Shown here piece by piece: positions 55,686-64,000 of a DNA stretch of 64,000 nt. The stretch spans positions 61,183,226-61,247,225 of the forward strand of contig OZ024871.1 in the NCBI GenBank assembly GCA_964017185.1, read 5' to 3'. This DNA comes from Rugalucina vietnamica (Eukaryota; Mollusca; Bivalvia; Lucinida; Lucinidae). Under the pieces are notes generated by a model, which was not told the origin of the DNA, ran no database searches, and saw only the letters and a program-made list of their open reading frames with translations. A program made the translations under genes and the position numbers. Position 1 is the stretch's first letter, and each line of letters opens with the position of its first letter.

Positions 55686-58600
55686 GTGCCCAATGTTCGA
55701 GTTAAAATTTCCGAGAAACCAGAGTTTTCCCGGAATAGCCAACCTATGGGCCGTGAAGGCACTTGTATGGACTACAAAACCCACTGGGTCTCCAACTCCC
55801 GAAAGTCGAAAAAGTACCCAGCCGAAGAGGGTACCCGCGGCATGCCTTTTCTATACGGAAATGTGCATTTTCGGTCATATTTGTCCCCCTATTTCTCGGA
55901 AACCAGAGTTTTCACGGCATAGCGGTGCGTGTGGTCTGTGATTGCCACCCTTCTTCTGTAAGGCCCACTAGGTGGCTAGCTCCCGAAAGTCCGCGCTGGG
56001 CGATGACAGGCCTGCAAATTACCCCACCCCCTACCGGCACATGTTATAATGCCCAATGTTCGAGTTAAAATTTCCAAGAAACCAGTTTTCCCGGAATAGC
56101 CGACCTATGGGCCGTGAAGGCACTTGTATGGACTACAAAACCCACTGGGTCTCCAACTCCCGAAAGTCGAAAAAATACCCAGCCGAAGAGGGTACCCGCG
56201 GCATGCCTTTTCTATACGGAAATTTGCATTTTCGGTCATATTTGTCCCCTATTTCTCGGAAACCAGAGCTTTCCCGGCATAGCGGTGCGTGTGGTCTGAG
56301 AGTGCCACCCTTCTACTGTAAGACCCACTAGGTGGCTAGCTCCCGAAAGTCCGCGCTCGGCGATGACAGGCCTGCAAATTACCCCACCCCCTACGGACAC
56401 ATGTTATAGTGCCCAATGTTCGAGTTAAAATTTCCGAGAAACCAGAGTTTTCCCGGAATAGCCGACCTATGGGCCGTGAAGGCACGTGTATGGACTACAA
56501 AACCCACTGGGTCTCCAACTCCCGAAAGTCGAAAAAGTACCCAGCCGAAGAGGGTACCCGCGGCATGCCTTTTCTATACGGAAATGTGCATTTTCGGTCA
56601 TATTTGTCCCCCTATTTCTCGGAAACCAGAGTTTTCCCGGCATAGCGGTGCGTGTGGTCTGAGAGTGCCACCCTTTTACTGTAAGACCCACTAGGTGGCT
56701 AGCTCCCGAAAGTCCGCGCTCGGCGATGACAGGCCTGCAAATTACCCCACCCCCTACCGGCACATGTTATAGTGCCCAATGTTCGAGTTAAAATTTCCGA
56801 GAAACCAGAGTTTTCCCGGAATAGCCGACCTATGGGCCGTGAAGGCACTCGTATGGACTACAAAACCCACTGGGTCTCCAACTCCCGAAAGTCGAAAAAG
56901 TACCCAGCCGAAGAGGGTACCCGCGGCATGCCTTTTCTATACGGAAATGTGCATTTTCGGTCATATTTGTCCCCCTATTTCTCGGAAACCAGAGTTTTCC
57001 CGGCATAGCGGTGCGTGTGGTCTGTGAGTGCCACCCTTCTACTGTAAGACCCACTAGGTGGCTAGCTCCCGAAAGTCCGCGCTCGGCGATGACAGGCCTG
57101 CAAATTACCCCACCCCCTACCGGCACGTGTTATAATGCCCAATGTTCGAGTTAAAATTTCCGAAAAACCAGAGTTTTCCCGGAATAGCCGACCTATGGGC
57201 CGTGAAGGCACTTGTATGGACTACAAAATCCACTGGGTCTCCAACTCCCGAAAGTCGAAAAAATACCCAGCCGAAGAGGATACCCGCGGCATGCCTTTTC
57301 TATATGGAAATGAGCATTTTCGGTCATATTTGTCCCCCTATTTCTCGGAAAACAGAGTTTTCCCGGCATAGCGGTGCGCGTGGTCTGAGAGTGCCACCCT
57401 TCTACTGTAAGACCCACTAGGTGGCTAGCTCCCGAAAGTCCGCGCTCGGCGATGACAGGCCTGCAAATTACCCCACCCCCTATCGACACATGTTATAGTG
57501 CCCAATGTTCGAGTTAAAATTTTCGAGAAACCAGAGTTTTCCCGGAATAGCCGACCTATGGGCCGTGAAGGCACTTGTATGGACTACAAACCCCACTGGG
57601 TCTCCAACTCCCGAAAGTCGAAAAAGTACCCAGCCGAAGAGGGTACCCGCGGCATGCCTTTTCTATATACAGAAATGTGCATTTTCGGTCATATTTGTCC
57701 CCCTATTTCTCGGAAACCAGAGTTTTCCCGGCATAGCGGTGCGTGTGGTCTGAGAGTGCCACCCTTCTACTGTAAGACCCACTAGGTGGCTAGTTCCCGA
57801 AAGTCCGCGCTCGGCGATGACAGGCATGCAAATTACCCCACCCCCTACCGGCACATGTTATAATGCCCAATGTTCGAGTTAAAATTTCCGAGAAACCAGA
57901 GTTTTCCCGGAATAGCCGACCTATGGGCCGTGAAGGCACTTGTATGGACTACAAAATCCACTGGGTCTCCAACTCCCGAAAGTCGAAAAAGTACCCAGCC
58001 GAAGAGGGTACCCGCGGCATGCCTTTTCTATACGGAAATGTGCATTTTCGGTCAGATTTGTCCCCCTATTTCTCGGAAACCAGAGTTTTCCCGGCATAGC
58101 GGTGCGCGTGGTCTGAGAGTGCCACCCTTCTACTGTAAGACCCACTAGGTGGCTAGCTCCCGAAAGTCCGCGCTCGGCGATGACAGGCCTGCAAATTACC
58201 CCACCCCCTACCGACACATGTTATAGTGCCCAATGTTCGAGTTAAAATTTCCGAGAAACCAGAGTTTTCCCGGAATAGCCGACCTATTGGGCCGTGAAGG
58301 CACTTGTATGGACTACAAAACCCACTGGGTCTCCAACTCCCGAAAGTCGAAAAAGTACCCAGCCGAAGAGGGTACCCGCGGCATGCCTTTTCTATACGGA
58401 AATGTGCATTTTCGGTCATATTTGTCCCCCTATTTCTCGGAAACCATAGTTTTCCCGGCATAGCGGTGCGTGTGGTCTGAGAGTGCCACCCTTCTACTGT
58501 AAGACCCACTAGGTGGCTAGCTCCCGAAAGTCCGCGCTCGGCGATGACAGGCCTGCAAATTACCCCATCCCCTACCGGCACATGTTATAGTGCCCAATGT

Positions 58601-59685
58601 TCGAGTTAAAATTTCCGAGAAACCAGAGTTTTCCCGGAATAGCCGACCTATGGGCCGTAAAGGCACTTGTATGGACTACAAAACCCACTGGGTCTCCAAC
58701 TCCCGAAAGTCGAAAAAGTACCCAGCCGAAGAGGGTACCCGCGGCGTGCCTTTTCTATACGGAAATGTGCATTTTCGGTCATATTTGTCCCCCTTTTTCT
58801 CGGAAACCATAGTTTTCCCGGCATAGCGGTGCGTGTGGTCTGAGAGTGCCACCCTTCTACTGTAAGACCCACTAGGTGGCTAGCTCCCGAAAGTCCGCGC
58901 TCGGCGATGACAGGCCTGCAAATTACCCCACCCCCTACCGGCACATGTTATAGTGCCCAATGTTCGAGTTAAAATTTCCGAGAAACCAGAGTTTTCCCGG
59001 AATAGCCGACCTATGGGCCGTGAAGGCACTTGTATGGACTACAAAACCCACTGGGTCTCCAACTCCCGAAAGTCGAAAAAGTACCCAGCCGAAGAGGGTA
59101 CCCGCGGCATGCCTTTTCTATACGGAAATGTGCATTTTCGGTCATATTTGTCCCCCTATTTCTCAGAAACCAGAGTTTTCCCGGCATAGCGGTGCGTGTG
59201 GTCTGTGAGTGCCACCCTTCTACTATAAGACCCACTAGGTGGCTAGCTCCCGAAAGTCCGCGCTCGGCGATGACAGGCCTGCAAATTACCCCACCCCCTA
59301 CCGGCACATGTTATAGTGCCCAATGTTCGAGTTAAAATTTCCGAGAAACCAGAGTTTTCCCGGAATAGCCGACCTATGGGCCGTGAAGGCACTTGTATGG
59401 ACTACAAAACCCACTGGGTCTCCAACTCCCGAAAGTCGAAAAAGTACCCAGCCGAAGAGGGTACCCGCGGCATGCCTTTTCTATACGGAAATGTTCATTT
59501 TCGGTCATATTTGTCCCCCTATTTCTCGGAAACCAGAGTTTTCCCGGCATAGCGGTGCGTGTGGTCTGTGAGTGCCACCCTTCTTCTGTAAGACCCACTA
59601 GGTGGCTAGCTCCCGAAAGTCCGCGCTGGGCGATGACAGGCCTGCAAATTACCCCACCCCCTACCGGCACATGTTATAATGCCCA

Positions 59686-61859
59686 ATGTTCGAGTTAAAA
59701 TTTCCGAGAAACCAGTTTTCCCGGAATAGCCGACCTATGGGCCGTGAAGGCACTTGTATGGACTACAAAACCCACTGGGTCTCCAACTCCCGAAAGTCGA
59801 AAAAATACCCAGCCGAAGAGGGTACCCGCGGCATGCCTTTTCTATACGGAAATTTGCATTTTCGGTCATATTTGTCCCCCTATTTCTCGGAAACCAGAGC
59901 TTTCCCGGCATAGCGGTGCGTGTGGTCTGAGAGTGCCACCCTTCTACTGTAAGACCCACTAGGTGGCTAGCTCCCGAAAGTCCGCGCTCGGCGATGACAG
60001 GACTGCAAATTACCCCACCCCCTACGGACACATGTTATAGTGCCCAATGTTCGAGTTAAAATTTCCGAGAAACCAGAGTTTTCCCGGAATAGCCGACCTA
60101 TGGGCCGTGAAGGCACGTGTATGGACTACAAAACCCACTGGGTCTCCAACTCCCGAAAGTCGAAAAAGTACCCAGCCGAAGAGGGTACCCGCGGCATGCC
60201 TTTTCTATACGGAAATGTGCATTTTCGGTCATATTTGTCCCCCTATTTCTCGGAAACCAGAGTTTTCCCGGCATAGCGGTGCGTGTGGTCTGAGAGTGCC
60301 ACCCTCTTACTGTAAGACCCACTAGGTGGCTAGCTCCCGAAAGTCCGCGCTCGGCGATGACAGGCCTGCAAATTACCCCACCCCCTACCGGCACATGTTA
60401 TAGTGCCCAATGTTCGAGTTAAAATTTCCGAGAAACCAGAGTTTTCCCGGAATAGCCGACCTATGGGCCGTGAAGGCACTTGTATGGACTACAAAACCCA
60501 CTGGGTCTCCAACTCCCGAAAGTCGAAAAAGTACCCAGCCGAAGAGGGTACCCGCGGCATGCCTTTTCTATACGGAAATGTGCATTTTCGGTCATATTTG
60601 TCCCCCTATTTCTCGGAAACCAGAGTTTTCCCGGCATAGCGGTGCGTGTGGTCTGAGAGTGCCACCCTTCTACTGTAAGACCCACTAGGTGGCTAGCTCC
60701 CGAAAGTCCGCGCTGGGCGATGACAGGCCTGCAAATTACCCCACCCCCTACCGGCACATGTTATAATGCCCAATGTTCGAGTTAAAATTTCCGAGAAACC
60801 AGTTTTCCCGGAATAGCCGACCTATGGGCCGTGAAGGCACTTGTATGGACTACAAAACCCACTGGGTCTCCAACTCCCGAAAGTCGAAAAAATACCCAGC
60901 CGAAGAGGGTACCCGCGGCATGCCTTTTCTATACGGAAATTTGCATTTTCGGTCATATTTGTCCCCCTATTTCTCGGAAACCGGAGCTTTCCCGGCATAG
61001 CGGTGCGTGTGGTCTGAGAGTGCCACCCTTCTACTGTAAGACCCACTAGGTGGCTAGCTCCCGAAAGTCCGCGCTCGGCGATGACAGGCCTGCAAATTAC
61101 CCCACCCCCTACGGACACATGTTATAGTGCCCAATGTTCGAGTTAAAATTTCCGAGAAACCAGAGTTTTCCCGGAATAGCCGACCTATGGGCCGTGAAGG
61201 CACGTGTATGGACTACAAAATCCACTGGGTCTCCAACTCCCGAAAGTCGAAAAAGTACCCAGCCGAAGAGGGTACCCGCGGCATGCCTTTTCTATACGGA
61301 AATGTGCATTTTCGGTCATATTTGTCCCCCTATTTCTCGGAAAGCAGAGTTTTCCCGGCATAGCGGTGCGTGTGGTCTGAGAGTGCCACCCTTTTACTGT
61401 AAGACCCACTAGGTGGCTAGCTCCCGAAAGTCCGCGCTCGGCGAAGACAGGCCTGCAAATTACCCCACCCCCTACCGGCACATGTTATAGTGCCCAATGT
61501 TCGAGTTAAAATTTCCGAGAAACCAGAGTTTTCCCGGAATAGCCGACCTATGGGCCGTGAAGGCACTTGTATGGACTACAAAACCCACTGGGTCTCCAAC
61601 TCCCGAAAGTCGAAAAAGTACCCAGCCGAAGAGGGTACCCGCGGCATGCCTTTTCTATACGGAAGTGTGCATTTTCGGTCATATTTGTCCCCCTATTTCT
61701 CGGAAACCAGAGTTTTCCCGGCATAGCGGTGCGTGTGGTCTGTGAGTGCCACCCTTCTACTGTAAGACCCACTAGGTGGCTAGCTCCCGAAAGTCCGCGC
61801 TCGGCGATGACAGGCCTGCAAATTACCCCACCCCCTACCGGCACATGTTATAATGCCCA
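59686..61859 (-). repeat. tandem three-monomer unit (1087 bp), two copies
   Basis: The blocks starting 59686 and 60773 share the 2-bp-deleted AAACCAGTTTTCC monomer, GGAAATTTGC, CCCTACGGACAC and GGCACGTGTATGG variants in the same order. The block around 56049-57134 is related. Confidence 0.85.
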
Positions 61860-64000
61860 ATGTTCGAGTTAAAATTTCCGAAAAACCAGAGTTTTCCCGG
61901 AATAGCCGACCTATGGGCCGTGAAGGCACTTGTATGGACTACAAAACCCACTGGGTCTCCAACTCCCGAAAGTCGAAAAAGTACCCAGCCGAAGAGGGTA
62001 CCCGCGGCATGCCTTTTCTATACGGAAATGTGCATTTTCGGTCATATTTGTCCCCCTATTTCTCGGAAACCAGAGTTTTCCCGGCATAGCGGTGCGTGTG
62101 GTCTGAGAGTGCCACCCTTCTACTGTAAGACCCACTAGGTGGCTAGCTCCCGAAAGTCCGCGCTCGGCGATGACAGGCCTGCAAATTACCCCACCCTCTA
62201 CCGGCACATGTTATAGTGCCCAATGTTCGAGTTAAAATTTCCGAGAAACCAGAGTTTTCCCGAAATAGCCGACCTATGGGCCGTAAAGGCACTTGTATGG
62301 ACTACAAAACCCACTGGGTCTCCAACTCCCAAAAGTCGAAAAAGTACCCAGCCGAAGAGGGTACCCGCGGCGTGCCTTTTCTATACGGAAATGTGCATTT
62401 TCGGTCATATTTGTCCCCCTATTTCTCGGAAACCATAGTTTTCCCGGCATAGCGGTGCGTGTGGTCTGAGAGTGCCACCCTTCTACTGTAAGACCCACTA
62501 GGTGGCTAGCTCCCGAAAGTCCGCGCTCGGCGATGACAGGCCTGCAAATTACCCCACCCCCTACCGGCACATGTTATAGTGCCCAATGTTCGAGTTAAAA
62601 TTTCCGAGAAACCAGAGTTTTCCCGGAATAGCCGACCTATGGGCCGTGAAGGCACTTGTATGGACTACAAAACCCACTGGGTCTCCAACTCCCGAAAGTC
62701 GAAAAAGTACCCACTGCAGCCGAAGAGGGTACCCGCGGTATGCCTTTTCTATACGGAAATGTGCATTTTCGGTCATATTTGTCCCCCTATTTCTCGGAAA
62801 CCAGAGTTTTCCCGGCATAGCGGTGCGTGTGGTCTGAGAGTGCCACCCTTCTACTGTAAGACCCACTAGGTGGCTAGCTCCCGAAAGTCCGCGCTCGGCG
62901 ATGACAGGCCTGCAAATTACCCCACCCCCTACCGGCACATGTTATAATGCCCAATGTTCGAGTTAAAATTTCCGAGAAACCAGAGTTTTCCCGGAATAGC
63001 CGACCTATGGGCCGTGAAGGCACTTGTATGGACTACAAAACCCACTGGGTCTCCAACTCCCGAAAGTCGAAAAAGTACCCAGCCGAAGAGGGTACCCGCG
63101 GCATGCCTTTTCTATACGGAAATGTGCATTTTCGGTCATATTTGCCCCCCTATTTCTCGGAAACCAGAGTTTTCCCGGCATAGCGGTGCGTGTGGTCTGT
63201 GAGTGCCACCCTTCTACTGTAAGACCCACTAGGTGGCTAGCTCCCGAAAGTCCGCGCTCGGCGATGACAGGCCTGCAAATTACCCCACCCCCTACCGGCA
63301 CATGTTATAATGCCCAATGTTCGAGTTAAAATTTCCGAAAAACCAGAGTTTTCCCGGAATAGCCGACCTATGGGCCGTGAAGGCACTTGTATGGACTACA
63401 AAACCCACTGGGTCTCCAACTCCCGAAAGTCGAAAAAGTACCCAGCCGAAGAGGGTACCCGCGGCATGCCTTTTCTATACGGAAATGTGCATTTTCGGTC
63501 ATATTTGTCCCCCTATTTCTCGGAAACCAGAGTTTTCCCGGCATAGCGGTGCGTGTGGTCTGAGAGTGCCACCCTTCTACTGTAAGACCCACTAGGTGGC
63601 TAGCTCCCGAAAGTCCGCGCTCGGCGATGACAGGCCTGCAAATTACCCCACCCTCTACCGGCACATGTTATAGTGCCCAATGTTCGAGTTAAAATTTCCG
63701 AGAAACCAGAGTTTTCCCGAAATAGCCGACCTATGGGCCGTAAAGGCACTTGTATGGACTACAAAACCCACTGGGTCTCCAACTCCCAAAAGTCGAAAAA
63801 GTACCCAGCCGAAGAGGGTACCCGCGGCGTGCCTTTTCTATACGGAAATGTGCATTTTCGGTCATATTTGTCCCCCTATTTCTCGGAAACCATAGTTTTC
63901 CCGGCATAGCGGTGCGTGTGGTCTGAGAGTGCCACCCTTCTACTGTAAGACCCACTAGGTGGCTAGCTCCCGAAAGTCCGCGCTCGGCGATGACAGGCCT
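61853..64000 (-). repeat. tandem four-monomer unit (1457 bp), second copy cut by window end
   Basis: The block starting 61853 recurs at 63310 with shared changes ACCCCACCCTCTACC, CCCGAAATAGCC, GGGCCGTAAAGG and CTCCCAAAAGTCG. The first copy contains the monomer with the CTGCA gain. Confidence 0.85.

Larger units (their letters stand above)
51330..64000 (-). repeat. 363-bp satellite array, right (reverse orientation)
   Basis: About 35 monomers, most exactly 363 bp, reading as the reverse complement of the left array. Most are closest to class B of the left array. Length variants: a monomer 3 bp short near 56049-56408, a +2 (TATATACAG) near 57665, a +1 near 58285, monomers with AAACCAGTTTTCC (2 bp lost) near 59713 and 60796, and a 5-bp CTGCA gain near 62714. 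The array runs off the window end. Confidence 0.98.

Noticed and set aside
1-64000. Whole window as one large palindrome
   Set aside because: The left array ends bluntly while the right array decays gradually, the flanking unique DNA does not match, and the satellite fragment at 41366 faces the same way as the right array. Only the 7-kb element has true inverted arms.

Overview
The window is eukaryotic repeat-rich DNA. No cellular protein-coding gene can be supported. Two ORFs that hold up belong to a non-LTR retrotransposon (LINE). Metazoan, probably marine mollusc (bivalve-like), origin is inferred from the tRNA-head SINE family, the GACGGACGACGG / GAGCC..GGCTC dispersed repeats, frequent TACATGTA strings and the LINE type; this is an inference from general familiarity, not a search.

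Layout. (1) 1-31044: a tandem satellite array with a 363-bp monomer in one orientation, about 85 monomers. The monomer is itself an old dimer (184 + 179 bp). Most of the array is built from three monomer classes (A, B, C) arranged in multi-monomer higher-order blocks; the first ~3 kb is more variable. The array stops abruptly at 31028. (2) 31045-41365: AT-rich single-copy-looking DNA that carries a full-length, apparently intact LINE (33634-40085; ORF1 693 aa, ORF2 1162 aa with AP-endonuclease, reverse transcriptase and C-terminal CCHC motif). The LINE is bracketed by 1.05-kb direct repeats that differ by one substitution and one 6-bp indel. Each direct repeat contains a sequence that meets all core rules of a type I hammerhead self-cleaving ribozyme. 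(3) 41366-64000: the same 363-bp satellite in the opposite orientation. Its inner edge (41366-51329) is degenerate and full of insertions: a 7.07-kb element with ~1.1-kb terminal inverted repeats (41912-48984, flanked by a 3-bp AAT duplication), a ~200-bp irregular GGTCCGAATTGACC minisatellite, and a 190-bp MITE-like insertion with an 8-bp duplication. From 51330 the array is regular again and shows its own higher-order duplications.

How the parts relate. The satellite fragment left of the 7-kb element and the right array have the same orientation and join exactly when the element and one AAT are removed, so the element landed inside the edge of the right array. The point where satellite orientation flips therefore lies in 31045-41365, where the LINE sits. 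The 7-kb element has collected SINEs, tRNA-like modules, homopolymer tracts and two stretches of a dispersed tandem repeat family whose 3' ends carry a hairpin.

The most notable item is the hammerhead-LINE-hammerhead arrangement: two predicted ribozymes 7504 bp apart with a complete retrotransposon between them. It may be chance (a giant target-site duplication that happened to include a ribozyme) or a real composite with LTR-like ribozyme repeats; the sequence alone does not decide.
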